A stretch of 64,000 nt of DNA from Monosporascus cannonballus (taxonomy: Eukaryota; Ascomycota; Sordariomycetes; Xylariales), in assembly GCA_004154925.1 (NCBI GenBank), contig QJNS01000156.1, positions 120,358 to 184,357 of the forward strand. Reading direction: 5' to 3'. Under the pieces are notes generated by a model that saw nothing but the letters and a program-made list of their open reading frames with translations, did no database searches and was not told where the DNA came from. Both the position numbers and the translations under genes were made by a program. Positions 24,439 through 38,600 of the stretch are shown here, one piece after another. Every line of letters begins with the position of its first letter. Position 1 is the stretch's first letter.

Positions 24439-24905
24439 TATTATGGCTTAGCAGCTTTGGCTTTTCCAAAACGGTCGGGGAGCTTAGGAGCTTAAGCCCC
24501 CGACCATGCCAAAAGGGTTACGTAACTGGCTTAAAGAGACTTAATATATTTAATTGGTATTATAAGGACTTAACGCCTTGAACCAGTTAAGCCAGAAAAT
24601 GGGCTCAAGGGGGCTTAAGGGCACTTAAGGGGGATAATTTACCAAAGGATGTTTTGAGCCAGTTTAAGTAGCTTAAGTTAAGATAAGAATATATACGCTT
24701 ATTATTTCCATAGCCTGGATAGCTTTAATTTATAATACTTATTAATATTAATCGTTTATGATTAATAATTCGTTACCTAAGACGCCTTTAATATTATAAG
24801 AAGTAATACGTTATTATATCCATTACTTAGAATCCCACGATACTCCTGCCAACATAAACCCGTCGACTTAGGTTTAATAGTTGGTTAAACCGCCAAGCTG
24901 TCACA
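24439..24905 (+). repeat. 3' LTR of element 1
   Basis: 467 bases, same length as the 5' copy. It starts TATTATGG, where the TG end has become TA, and ends CTGTCACA, preserving the original CA end. Differences from the 5' LTR are almost all C/T or G/A. Confidence 0.93.
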
Positions 24906-27900
24906 AAAATACATGATATATACTGTCGACGACGACAAAACCACGATTACGAAAAATAAAAATAAAATAGTTACCGATAAATTATTCGCATATATTATAA
25001 AGGATCCAATTTTTCGAACCAAACCGGAAATAACAAAAACCATATATAATAATACAGTTATTTCCGATCCAGAGCCCTAGGAAATAATATTGGCTTGTTC
25101 GCCGAGGCAAAAAGCTAACCAGAAAAAATATGTTACCCGTAAGAAAACCGTTTCTGTTATTATTAGTAATATAATTACCAAACGGAATAGGAGTTAATCT
25201 AATATACAGTAAAAAAACATTATTAAAAAACTATTACAAATTTCCCATTTTAATTAACATTTATTATAAAGTGTGTAAAAAAACGATTAAGACAAAGATA
25301 CGTTCGTTTATAAACCAATTTTAAAACTATAATTAACATAACGCATGATACGATACAATCGAAACCATAAAAAAACAAGTTTTCTTATTAAAAGAAAAGT
25401 TATAGCAAAATAAAAAAATAATTAATGCGGTTCGGAGAAATAATAGGTTAACAATAACGATAAATATAATATTTAACACGCTAAATACGGAAACACGGAT
25501 AAAGTTCGTCAAATTCGAATACCAATTAAAAGAAAAAGATTATTTATAAAAAGCCGCAAAATAACGAAACTTAAAAAAGTTGAAAGTTTTCAAAAATGGG
25601 TTTAAAGGTAACGATAAAAGCCGTTAATATCCTTATTATTTTGGATATACGAATCGAAACGCCTCAATATACCGCAATAATAAATTACACAACTTTAGAG
25701 GGAAATTACATTATACTAAATATAATTAAAAAGCCTAAACTGTTATAAAAATACAAATTAAAGTTTTAAATAAGGACGAATACCGAACGTTAGGAATTCG
25801 CTTACGACAGTGGAGAAATTATACGCGAAATTAATTACCTTAAGATTTTTATCTAAAGAAGATCCTAGATAATTAATATCGATATCGTTTTACTTAAAAC
25901 TTACAATATAATCCTAAAAAAACCATAAATATATTAGTTGCTATTCTTAATTATTAAAGGGATTGGCCAGGTAAGGTATATCTTACACCCTATTAACGGA
26001 TAAAATCAATTAAGATATTAATATTTGATCGAAAATGGCGACGAATGCAATCATGAGAATACGACAAAAACCTTATTACCTAAAAAGATAAAATATAAAA
26101 AAAAGGGTATCCTAAAGAATACGACGTATCATTATTACCATTAAAATAAAATTAAAGTAACTAAATAACGATCTAAAATAGTAACGCAAAAAATTAAAAC
26201 ATATAACTAATATACTACCACAATATTATAAAAACGAAAAACTTTTCAAAAAGGAGCTTAATACAAAGTTACAAAAATATAGCAAATAAAATTATGACAT
26301 AATTTTTAAAAAAGATTTTTTAACAGAATTTTAACTTATTTATAACATAAAGGGAAACGAATTACGTATTTTCAAAAATATTTAAAAGAATCGATTATAG
26401 AAAAAATAAAATCGACTTTCGAAATTACAAATAAAGTACCTAATATTTTTCGTATCAAAAAGAAAACACAAAATTACGACTTATAGTTTATTATCTATGA
26501 TTTAACGATATCACTCTTAAAAATCCAATATTATTACCCTTAGTTAAGGAAATACAAAACTGATTTTACGGAATTAAATATATTATAGTATTGAATCTCA
26601 GAAATAAATATAACTTTATTAAAATTAAAAAGAATACAAATACAAAACAACTTTAAAACGAAATACAAAATATTTAAATATTTAATTATATTAATAGGAT
26701 TTATAAAGGTATTAACAATCTTTCAAAGGATAATTAGTTTTGTATTACAAAAATATTTTGATATTTTCGTTAATTGCTCGCTCGACGATATTTCCATATT
26801 TTTAAAAACAGAAAAAACATATACAAAAAACGTTTACAAAGTTCTTTAAGCTTTATAACACGTAAGGGTATTTATTAACGCAGAAAAAGATTCAGTTTTA
26901 CGTGCAAAAAATAAAATATATTAGGATAAACTTCTCAAATTTTGCTACAGTTACAAAATCGCAGATATTAATTATGGTGAGAAAGGTATAAGTATTCCTT
27001 TGATTTTTTAATTATTGCAGAAGGTTTATTCGGAAATTAAGCAAAATAGTTATACCTTTAATAAACCTTACGAAAAAAAGTTTAAATAAACGCCCGAAAT
27101 AAAAGAAAACGTTTTGAAATATTAAAGATGTAATTACTAACAAGCAAATATCAATTATATATGGTCCAGTATGTTTTATTAAGTTAAAACCCGATATTTT
27201 AGATTATTTATTAAACGTAATAATTAGATAACGAAAAATAAAGCAAAATGCCCTTTATTATATTGTTATTATATAAATTAAAGCGAGTTGAACTTAATTA
27301 CGGTATTCCTAATAAGGAATTTATAGTTAATATTATGTTGCTTCGCGAATTTAAATATTTCTTACAGGAAAATTTGTACCAAATTAAAGTTTATACGGAT
27401 GATTAAACTTTTACCCGTTTTATTACAATTATAGAACTTACAGAATAGCAATTTCGTTATCCGAAAAAATTGGCGATTTTCGATTTCGTTATTATCTATA
27501 AGAAAGGCTAAAAAATGGCAAAGCAAACGCCTTAAACAGGCGACCAAATCTTAAAAGAATTGGTTAAAATTAGCGATATAGTCTTTGATATTACTATAAA
27601 AAGTTTTACGGCTGCAATAAATTGCGATAATTCGTGCAATACCTTTTGGTAAATATCAAAAGATTCAGTTATATAATAGGGGTTTTCCAAAACACTAAAA
27701 AACGGACAAATTACAACTTCTAGAAAAATACCAAAAGGATTTGATACGAAATATATACAAATATTAGTTACATAAATATTCAGGGATTTACAAAACTCTA
27801 AAACGGTTTTAACACACATATTCTACTTTTGAAAATAAAATTAACGGTATAAAGAATTATACGGCAATACGATATTTATCTTAAAACAAAAGCTCGACGA

Positions 27901-29644
27901 CATAAGCCTGACGTAAAATTATAGCCATTATTAGTCGCCAAACGACTATAATACGTAATTATATTGAACTGTATTACTTAATTTCTTATATGAAAGAGTT
28001 TAATTGAAACAATATATTACAATCGCACTTTCGTAATCGATAATGGATTTACGAATTTTCTTATTTTTTATTATATTATTTGGATACGAATATAGAAGAA
28101 ATAACATGGATTTTTGCTGGTATATTTACAATATTTACGGATTATTCAGAAAACTAATTTAAAATAAAGCATTAATATTTAAATTTAAAGTATGGCAAAT
28201 CATCAATTTATAAATTATTTTAAAATATGAAATATTCATTTCTTTTCAAGCTTAAACGGATACATATATAAAACGAATAAACTAAACGTTAAAAACCAAT
28301 TTACGATATTATACCACTTACGAACAAAATAGGCAAGTTAAAAATTATTTATTACAAACATAATTCATAATATTATTTATTACGAAAGTATTAAAATAAA
28401 AGTTATAAATATAAGTTTCGTTTTTATTTTACAAATTTATAAAAGAATACGTGACGATAATTTAATTAATTTTACCAAAGGCGTTATATTACAAGAAGTA
28501 CAATAATTGTTTTAAAAAAATAAAAACAAAATTAAAATTCGTAAGTAACCAAATGAATCTGTATTATAATTAAAAAAAAGTAAAAAATTAACTTTTAAAT
28601 AAATGAAATAGTTTTCCTTATTATCAAAAACATTTAAACAAAACGACCTGGCTAAAAATCTAATTTTAAATATATCAGTGTATATAAAATGGCTAAATAA
28701 ATCTTAAAAAACAAATACTAATTAAAATTCCTATTAGAAATCAAATTCTATCTAGTTTTTTACGTTATTTTATTCGAATTAAGAACGGGTATACTGAAAA
28801 TATATACGGTATAAAACGATATAAAAATGGAAAAGAAATAAATATATAAAGTGGAAAAAATATTCAATATACGGAAATAAAACGGATTTACTTAATATTT
28901 AATTGAGTAAAAAAAGCATCTGGATTCCGAAAATACTTGAAAACCTGCCCTAAGTTTTATTAACTCTTAATGGCGGCTAAATATTTTCACTAATAACGAC
29001 GGAACTATCAGAAATAATCGTATCCTAATAAATATTTTTAACAAACCAATCGGTATTACTGCGACCAAACCAATTTACGGAACTAACGAAAAGACCTAAT
29101 ACGGCCATAAAAGCCTCGGCGATAATTTGCTCCTGGCGTTCTTGTTCTTCCAATTCCTATAGCGATTATAATTCCCGTTATATTATTTTTATTTCTCTTA
29201 AGCGAAAAACAGCCTTTTACTTCCGAAAATAACTCAAACGCGTAATAACCTTATTTATTTTTTTGTTAATAACAATTTTACAACTCAAAAAAACGGTACT
29301 TTATAAAAACCTTTTTTCGTTTTAGACGTTAATTGTTAACGAGAATATTTTTCGGAAAGATAAAAAACGCCGCTTCTATTATAAGAATATTTACATTTAA
29401 TATAAGCTTTATATTTTAAAACGTTTTCTATTATTTCGCATTTACAACCTTTGGAAAAATACAAAAAACATAATATAACTACCAAGATAAAATCGTTAAA
29501 ATTAAAACACAGATTTTATTAACGAATAATAAAAAAAACCTAACCATAATTTTTAACAATACGACCCGATATAATAAAGTACCGGTAGCATTTACAAGGA
29601 AAACATAAAATCTTAAGGGTAAGATTTGGAGGAAAAAAAGATCG

Positions 29645-30021
29645 TATTACGACCTCACGGGCTTCAACCTCAAGAAACGGTTAATAAGGATAATACGGAC
29701 CACCTCTTAGATTATATAACAGATGTTTAACAAAAATCTGCTAAATACCAATAATCAATATTAAGTAACTGTTTAGCAAAATCTCGCTAAGGAAAAATAA
29801 ACAAAAATAAGTAATAATTCCAAAACCAAATATAATGCGCTTCTTATTTTCATTATTTAGATAATATCAGCTTGTAATAACAATTCGTTACCCAAAGCAC
29901 TCTTAATATTATGAAACGTAATACGTTACTATATCTATTGCTTAGCTTTCTACGATACTCCTACCAACATAAACTCGTACGACTAATGTTTAATAGTTGG
30001 TTAAACCGCCTAGCCATTACA
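29645..30021 (+). repeat. 3' LTR of Gypsy B
   Basis: 377 bases from TATTACGACC (original TGTTAC) to CCATTACA. Same family as the LTRs of A and E. Confidence 0.85.
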
Positions 30022-31016
30022 AATACCGACCGTCTCGGAAACCTTTTTACCATTTCGACATATTATACGTTAAGCATAATGATTATTCCGCGCCGTACGA
30101 AATTAAATACTTAACTTACATCTGTTACCGGTTCGGAAATCGCGCTATTCGGCAAGCCGTTAAAAATGGTATTTAGTTCGGCGCGTAATTATATCACGAT
30201 TACGGGTTAAATTCAGTCGTAAAAAGTTAATAATTACTTTTTATATTTATAACCTCCGGAACGGTAACGGCGATAATACTAATACCTTTATATATCTAAT
30301 GTAACTGGTAACAAAATAAAGCGATATAAAATATATCCTCTATAATTAATAATAATCTGCATATAATAAGATGAAAAAAACAACGTCGTGTATTAAACAA
30401 ATTATATTACGACAGAAAAACTTAAAATTATGTTTAAATAAAAATAATTAGTAAAAAAATACCTTTTTTAAAGTTCTTTTACATCGGAGGACGGTTATTT
30501 TTGTTGAAACCTTTTTTTAACACAAATAATAATAAGCCCGTATTTCCTTTCAAAATTACGCGAAAATACACGTTTCAAAAGATTTTGACACGGTCCGCCT
30601 ATTAGTTTCGGGTTTTTAACCTTTTGCGAAAGTACTTCTATACGTATATATATATATATATATTGTCAATAAATAATATTTTTAAGTATTACTAATCAGC
30701 AGATTTCAGGTTTAAAATGCTGGTTAAAATACCTTTAATTTAGAAAATACTCTATAATAATCTAATCTTATATATAAAGCCGATTACCCGCGAACTAAAT
30801 TGGCCTTTTTTTTAATGTAATACGAATGACTATGCCAAATTGATGCATTTAAGGAAGATAATTATGAATATATGTTTATAATACTTTATATATACTAATC
30901 AAAAAACAGGCTTTTTTATATTAAGTACCAAAATATAACTCCTCTTTTAAGGCCTAACGCCCGATTTATATAAGCTTAATTTTTATATTTATATAAAAAA
31001 GCTTCACTCCGAATAT
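30022..31016. other. unassigned AT-rich stretch between elements B and C
   Basis: Somewhat less AT-rich than its neighbours at 30030-30290, with several CGG/CCG triplets. No LTR, inverted repeat or readable domain was found. A (TA)n tract lies at about 30643-30662. It is probably a relic of another repeat. Confidence 0.4.
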
Positions 31017-31385
31017 GTTATGACGTACCAGGCTGCGGCCGCGGGAAACGGTCGCAACAAGAAAATAACTAAGCTATGTAGGTCGAGTCACATAACGACT
31101 CAACAGGATCTATCTTAAAGCCCATAAAGCTAGGCTCAACAGAATATATCGTAAAACCCATAAATCTAAGCTCAAGAAGGTCAGAAAATCCAAATATAAT
31201 ACGTTCGTTATTTTCGCAATTTAAAAAATACCAGCTTCCAATAAAATATTGTTATCTAAAGTACTCTTGGAATTACGAAACGTAATACATTATTATATTT
31301 ATTATTTAATTTCTTACGATACTTTTGCTAATATAAACTTATACGATTAAGGTTTAAAAACTAATTAAACCTTTAAGCTGATATA
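31017..31385 (+). repeat. 5' LTR of Gypsy C
   Basis: 369 bases starting TGTTATGACG, with GC-rich GGCTGCGGCCGCGGG near the start and two copies of a repeat of about 37 bases around CTCAACAGGATCTATC. Confidence 0.85.
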
Positions 31386-32100
31386 CGTAAAAAGATTTTA
31401 CTTAGTAATATCGTTAAACTTTGAACAATATTGTTAATATTATATTTCCCGGCAAACAGCTCAAACAACCCATTTACAATGTTCTTAATAACCCCGATAT
31501 TGGAATAACATCCGAGGAAAAAAAGGAACAACCTCGTTTTTTTTGCAAAAAGGTTTTTCGACGTCTAGATGCTGTAAACGAACGAATTATTTAGCTTAAA
31601 AATATAATAATAACCTTATAGCATCCCTTTAAGACGTCTATAAAAAGCTTCAGGAAAAAGAAAAAATTCCCGAAACCGGAAAACCCTTTCGAACGAATCA
31701 GGTTATCTAGCTAAACTGTACTAAAAAACCAAAAAAATCCTTAAATTTCACAAACCAGAATTTTTTGATGGAACCTCGATAAAATTATAATTATATTTAA
31801 CTTAATGCCAAGTATATATCGGGTACCTTTTTATTCGACTTATTACGCTCAGTATATAAATAGAATTTGTAATCGAGTAATATATCAGAAATACGGCTAT
31901 TTAATTCGAGCCCGTTATAAAAGAATATATTATCTTATTAGTCGAAAATCGACCCCCGAAAATAATAAGAATTTATAATAATAATAAATGATTGAAATAA
32001 ATATTGACGAAAATTTTCAAAATAATAAATAAAAAATAAAAGCCGAAATATAAACTTAGTAATTATAATTAAAAGGATTCATTTCTAGTTTGTAAGATAA

Positions 32101-35100
32101 TGGATAGCTGTGAGCTAGGTAAGGTAATCTCCGACCAGTCGTAGGGCAGATTTCAAAAAGTAAGTATATTAGGTTACTTTAATCTGGCCTTTCTTATTAG
32201 CTGCCAGATGGTGGATTTATATTAATAAATGAGTCGGTGGCTGATCGGTAGCTGGTCGGTTATTAATCTTATTCTGATAGAGGTTATATTTTTATAATTA
32301 TTTTCCTTTTTTAAAATCTTAGTTTTTAATAATATTATTATTAATTTGGTATAACCCGTTTCATATATTTGATTTGGTATATTTGCCGATTATTTACCCT
32401 TATATTATATTATAAATTATTGCCGTAATAATTAATGCGTATTATATTATATAATTAATTAAGTTCCGCCAGATTGCTTTTGATAATCTGTTTTTTAACT
32501 TTACTTTATTTATTTTTTTTTCGCCCCCGTATTTTTTTTCCCCATATGCGTTCCGTTTATTTTCCCCTTTTTTATTTTTATTTCGCCTTTTCTGTTTATT
32601 TTATATATTATTTGCGGTACTTATGTTTTCTTTTCGTAAGGAAGTTTAAAAAAATTATATTTTGATATTAATAAGGATTAGGATTTCCTTTAACGTTATC
32701 TTTTTGATGCCGACGATAAAATAAATATTAGTCGTATTACGGACGGTAATAAACCGTATTATATTTACGTAATATAACATTGTTTTAATCACCGTACGGT
32801 TTGCGTTTAAATTCCGAGTAGTTTAAATTACGTTATAATTAATTATTATTACAAACTTATTGTATAATAAGTAATTACTTTTAATGCTTTTAATATTATT
32901 ATTTGATTTCCGTTCAAATTCCGATTATTTTTAATGGTATTACTTTAACCTTTTTTTAGTTCGGTATTGATAATTAGGAGTTAATCGACGAGTTCGAAAA
33001 GGTTTATATTGCGGGTATCTTATACGAACGTTCTAATATAATTGTAATCGGTCGTTAACTTAACATCCTTCGTAAAGTCAAATTCGCTCTTAATGTAATT
33101 ATTATTAAGAAATATTATTTTTTTAATATAACGGAAACCGATTTTCCATTGTCTGTTATAATTAGGAAAGTTCAGTTTTAATACCGTTTTATAAGTTTAT
33201 AAATTTAAATCCTTTTTATCAGTGTTACGATTTCTTTCTTATTATTTTGCAATTGATTTTCGCTTAAGCCCAATTTTAAGATATCCTTATAAGTATAACG
33301 GCTTTCGAAAACCGTTATGCCGTTACGTTTTTTGCTTACGAACATTTTTCGCCCTTTTTTAACGCCTTAATAAAGTTTTAATAAATATTGATAACGATAA
33401 TTAGAAAACGGTTTTACCCGGCAAAATTATTACCAAACCTAAGTACGTTAAGTATTTTAAGGACGGCGCCCTGTTTCCGACCAGTAACAAACTGTATTCC
33501 GGTTACCTAAGCCCTGCTTTTCGTAAAAAATAAAACGTTCTTAAATTTTTTCCGAATTTTACACCTAGTAAATTTAATAAACGTACCTGCTTTTTACCCT
33601 TTTATTTTTTTCGATTGGTTTCCGATATTTTTATATTAATTTTTTAAATACCCTTATGAAAAATATTTAATACGAAACCTGATAATTAAATATAAAATTT
33701 TATTTTCGAAATAAAAATTTAAATTCTTTTACGTTATTTATCGGTTTTTAACCAATATACGATAAGATAATTATTTGTTAAAAATTTAAAAACAATTACA
33801 TAATTAAATAATATTTTAACGTTAATGTTTTGATTTCTTTTAAAATTATTTTCTGTAATTCTTGTAATTATTAGGCGATTAATTTCCGATTAAAATCTTA
33901 TTATCTTCCGGTTTTTAAATTATTTTGTTCTATTACGTTATATTTTCTTAAATACGTATTTAAGATGTTTTCGGAGCTTTTATATATTGTATTTAATAGG
34001 CTAGTCTTTTTATTTAATCAGATATTTACATCAATTCCGGTTACTTCGGTAGCGGACGATATTCTTGATTATTTATTTTTCTTATTCCTTTAATAAATCC
34101 TGTAATACTATTTGCATATTACCTGATTCCCGGTTATATTACGGTTTTAATACTAATATTAATAATACATTATATATATATTAATATATGGTAAGAAATA
34201 TTATTTTGTACCTTTGGGAACTTATTTTTTTTTGATTGCAACACGGATATAAATAAATGCAAATTTCTTATTTCTAAATTTGAAATTTTTAATCGATAAA
34301 TTTACTTATTGCTTCAATTAGAATTATATAACGGTATAATATTAATTATAATACATTTTTTGTGTTACCGTTATTCCTTCGTAATATTTGTATATTGTTT
34401 AACACATAATCGTTATTTCGTTTTAAAACGTTACTTAATTTCTTATATTTATTTTTTAAATTTATGTAAAAGTTATTTTATTATTTCTATATAATATCTA
34501 TATAAAGTTTCAAACGGAAAAAGGCCGGTAAATGCGTTTAGTATATTCTTATGTACGAATTCCGTAATTTGTAATAATTGTATTTAATTATTTTAATATT
34601 TATTAACATTAATTGCGGACATAGTAATTTAAAATTTAATAAATACGTTCAGTTTATTTATTGGTTTACGAATAATAAACTATTAATATTTGCCGATTTA
34701 TTTTTCGTTTTTTAAAAAAGTATTTCTAAAATTAATTCGTTAATAACTTATTTTTGTTATTAGTATTTCCGGATGGCGTATCGAATCTATATTTAATCTC
34801 GTTATAAAATAATAAGATTAATTAGGCTATAATTAAAGTTTCAACCGTAAAAATAAATAGTGTTAATTTCGTAAAGCAGTTGACAATCATAAGGATTACG
34901 TCGTACTTTAGCCCGTTTAAATTTGGGCTTTTGAAAAACCCCGTAATAAAATTTAATAACGTTTTTTAAAAAACTTACTTATATAACGGCAAAGGCTAAA
35001 AGTATTTTAATAATGAATGGTATAACTTTATTATGCCTTAATAACTTAAATATTATTAAATATATTTTTAAATATCGTTCGCCATATCTTCCCAATATCA

Positions 35101-38100
35101 CCCTTTGGTTATTTATTTTAACGTACGGATATATTTTATATATTTTATCTTTACATTATTATGGTATTAATTAATGAATTACTTCCATAAAATATTTTAC
35201 AGCGGGATTACGAGTTTATTTCGATAATATATAATTTTATTTAAATCCAAAAAATATCTTTTTTATTCCGGCTTAATATTCAATTATCCGTATTAATTTC
35301 ATAATATTTAAAGCCTTAATTTAGAATTTTCGAACGTAATCGTAAATTTGTCGGGAAACTTTCAATTACAATATTATTACGTTTTAAAATAAATCTTTTA
35401 CTAAAAAACATAAAACGTACTAGTTATAAATAATAACTTTAACATTAATTTCGTTCCCTTTCAATTTCTCGAAATCTAATTGTAACACGGTTATAATTTA
35501 CATTTACCGTTATTTAACCCCTAATTATATTGCTGTCGTAATTTATACTTATATCATTATTCGTAAAATTTAAATTCGGCAAATAAATAATTTTTCATCT
35601 TCTTTTTTTAAAAAGCTTTTTATAATTATATAATAAACGTTTTGCCCTTTTTATACGCAGATAATAACTATTTAAATTTCCGTTACCTAACATTTATATC
35701 GGAATTTTGTTAAAAGTAAATATTATGCTATTTTTATAAAAACTTTTACTTTCTTATAACACCTTAAATTACGCTATGTATTTATCACTATTTTCTATAT
35801 ATTCTTCGGTATGTTATTCGTAAATTCGTATTTTTTAAATAACGTCAAAATTACGTTTTTATACGTAATTTTCCGAATTATATAACCTGGGCGTTTAAAT
35901 AACTTATCTGCGGGATTTACGGCGGCCGGTCGGTATTAAATTTCAAAATTAAATTACGCAAAATAAAATATTTATTAGGTTAAGCTTTTTTTAAAATTAA
36001 GCGCCGGCGCTTTTTATTATGTCTTTTAACGCCATATAATTAATAAATATTAAAAAAGAATTTCCGGACCTTTAAAGTATTACCGCTAACATTTTAAGTT
36101 TTTTATAATCGCCAATAATTTTTATTATTTTATATCTTATTATATTTCGGTTAAGTTGAATATTTGTAATTAATATATACTTAAGCCCTAATATTTTTAA
36201 TATTTTTATTAAAATATTTTTAATATAGCTTTTACGGCGATATTTATTTTAACACTGGTATTTTTGATATTATTCTAATATCGGAAAATAATCGCCGACT
36301 GAAAAATATTTTTTTAAATTTCGGCACGCTTTTTTTACCTCTTCGAGTTACCAGAATTCTGTTATTTTACCTTTGTTTACGCCTTTTTTAAAATATTAAT
36401 AATAAACGATAAATTTCCGATAAAAACTCGAGAATTCCAAAAATACCTAAGTATTATTAATTAATTTTGGCTTTAACCATATTTCGATAATATTAATTTG
36501 TTAATAGTTTATTTTCAAACGGTTAACAATAATTACAAATTTTAAAAACTTTATTTTTTAAAAAAGAATTTGTATTTGAACGTTTTAATAAATAATTAAT
36601 ATTATAATAACTGTTCGTGAACTATCTAAAAATATTTTATATATTCTTTTTTGCTGTTCGAATAAATAAATATGTTATTGAAATAAATTACGCATATATA
36701 ATTACTAAATGTAATTAATACCTCAGATATATAATCATAAAACGTAATTAATGTATTAATAAAATTAAATAATATAACTATATATTTATTTTGCTTATAT
36801 TGTATTGAGAAAGGAGTTTTTAATTAATTACATTTTTAAATTTAAAATAATAACCAATAGGTTTAAAATTAAACTTCGAAAATAACTTAGTTAACTATAA
36901 GAAATTAATTTTTCTTAAAATGAAAGATAAAAAATATTAGTATTTTAATTTTATCCGATTTAATTTTTTATAATTAACGTATAATCGGAAATTGCCGTCC
37001 TTTTTTAGTACAAATAATATTGGTGCCTTTGTGTCTGTTTTCGAATAACGTATTCCTTTTGCTTTTACGTTTTTTCAGATATATTTTTCGAATACCTTTT
37101 TTTAACGTTGCGAAATAATGTAAGTTAGACCGAATAAAGGCGTTTTTCTTAAAATTAAAATTATTACATATTTTGCGCTTAGTTGTTAAACTATTCTTTT
37201 ATTATTTTTTTTGAAATATATTGGTCGAAAAACTTTGTAAGCATTTTAAAAAATTAGTTATCTCTTATTCCTATTATTTCCCAAATTTCGAAGTATTTAG
37301 CTTTTCGGTTAATTTTATTAGTTTTACGATATAAACTTGCTTATCCGAAAACGTTAAGTTTATAATTTCTTATTTATCGACCTCTTCGAATAATCCGTAA
37401 AATTATTAACATATAATTATATTTAACGAAATTCTTAATTTATTTATTCCGGGTCTAGATAATAGGAAATCGGGCTCCATCCGATAACGGCATATAACAA
37501 AATATATTTGGTTAGGTTTTCGTTCGTTTTTGTTATTATCTATTATATTAACAGAAATTTTGTAAACTTTATAATATTTCATATACGTGCCCTTAACGCT
37601 GATAAAGGCCGGAATATTTACGGAAATTAACTTGATATTTTATTTCCTTATTAACTTTCTGCTTATAATGTTTACTTTTGCTCCGATATTCATATTTATT
37701 TATACTGCTATATCCCTCGTATTCCTTTTAATAAATATTGTCCTTTTAAAGGGCGGCTTTATTTCGACCGTTCTGCAATTATTAGCCGAAATAGACTGGA
37801 CGTATACGCTGATTCCGGCTTTTTTTAGGTTTATGTCTAAAACTTAGTTTAATTTATCGTAAAATATTATAACGTTTCATACGGCTTTCGGAGGTTTATT
37901 TCCGTATGGCCGGGATAACAGGGTTTTCGTATCTCTTTTAAATTTATAATTTACGTCTTTATAACTTAAATTTTTATAATTAAATCATTTAAATAAGCCC
38001 TTATGAACATTAAAAATATGAAATCGCTCAGATTTTTATTAATCGGAATTAAATCGGCAATTGTTTATCTCTCGAATATGAAAATACCTACGGTCTTTAT

Positions 38101-38600
38101 CACTTTTAAATAACGCCTTTAATTTGCTTTAGAAATTTCTTTGTGCAAAAACATTAAAATAAAATTGTTTATTTTTATTAATATTTTTAACGCAAAAAAA
38201 TTGATTTTCTATTGCTTTTTTCAAAATATTTTAATAACATTTTACCTCACTTATTATATTATTAATTTGTTCGAATTTAACTTTTTTTATGATAAGTTAT
38301 TTCGTGATCTTAATATTAATTTATAAAAATAATTAAAAACAAAAGGTATATTATTTCGATCGTTTTCACAGCTCAAAAGGTCCGTAAGTTTTATTTTATG
38401 AATTAAAAACTTTTATTTACCGTCAAAGTGGAATGGCGATTCATCAGATCGTTATCGTAATTCTATAAATTATTCCTTAAATTATTTATCGACAGAATTA
38501 CGATAGACATAATCTTTCTTAATAAAAATCCATTTATCTTTTATTTTCAATTTTTTCGTAATTAAAATAATTGATCATAATACGATATAATTATTAAATA
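32101..38600 (-). mobile_element. divergent Ty3/Gypsy-type element D, minus strand
   Basis: The element interrupts C. On the minus strand at about 37070-36960 it reads APILFVLKKDGNFRLYVNYK, the finger and early palm region of a Gypsy reverse transcriptase. It does not align with elements 1, A, B, C, E or F, so it is another family. The left end begins TGTAAGATAATGG at 32101, followed by about 180 bases of nearly normal composition, which may be the start of an LTR. No second copy of that sequence is seen at the right end, so D is probably truncated there. Boundaries are approximate. Confidence 0.6.

Larger units (their letters stand above)
17804..24905 (+). mobile_element. complete Ty3/Gypsy chromodomain retrotransposon (element 1)
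   Basis: A 7,102-base element with two 467-base LTRs (17804-18270, 24439-24905) and a 5-base target duplication AAAAT (17799-17803, 24906-24910). Domains in order are gag with zinc knuckle, protease, RT, RNase H, integrase and a chromodomain. All open reading is broken by stops, so the copy is dead. The chromodomain makes it a chromovirus-type Gypsy; such domains bind methylated histone H3 and direct insertion to heterochromatin, consistent with its position. It is inserted in element B and is not itself interrupted, so it is among the later insertions here. Confidence 0.95.
16352..30021 (+). mobile_element. Ty3/Gypsy element B (split by element 1)
   Basis: The 5' LTR survives only as its last part (16352-16455). 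The gag region follows to 17803, and the rest resumes at 24906 at the same point of the coding region (compare 19600-19640 of element 1). RT (SLDD near 26780), RNase H, integrase and a chromodomain remnant (near 28880-28980) lie in order, then the 3' LTR at 29645-30021. All frames are heavily interrupted. Element A occupies the place of the missing start of its 5' LTR. Confidence 0.82.

Noticed and set aside
32474..32665. A 63-residue Phe/Tyr-rich plus-strand frame
   Set aside because: Chance frame in a T-rich stretch inside element D.
37587..37847. An 86-residue plus-strand frame with membrane-like segments
   Set aside because: Opposite strand to element D. Phe/Ile/Leu richness is expected from AT-rich DNA.
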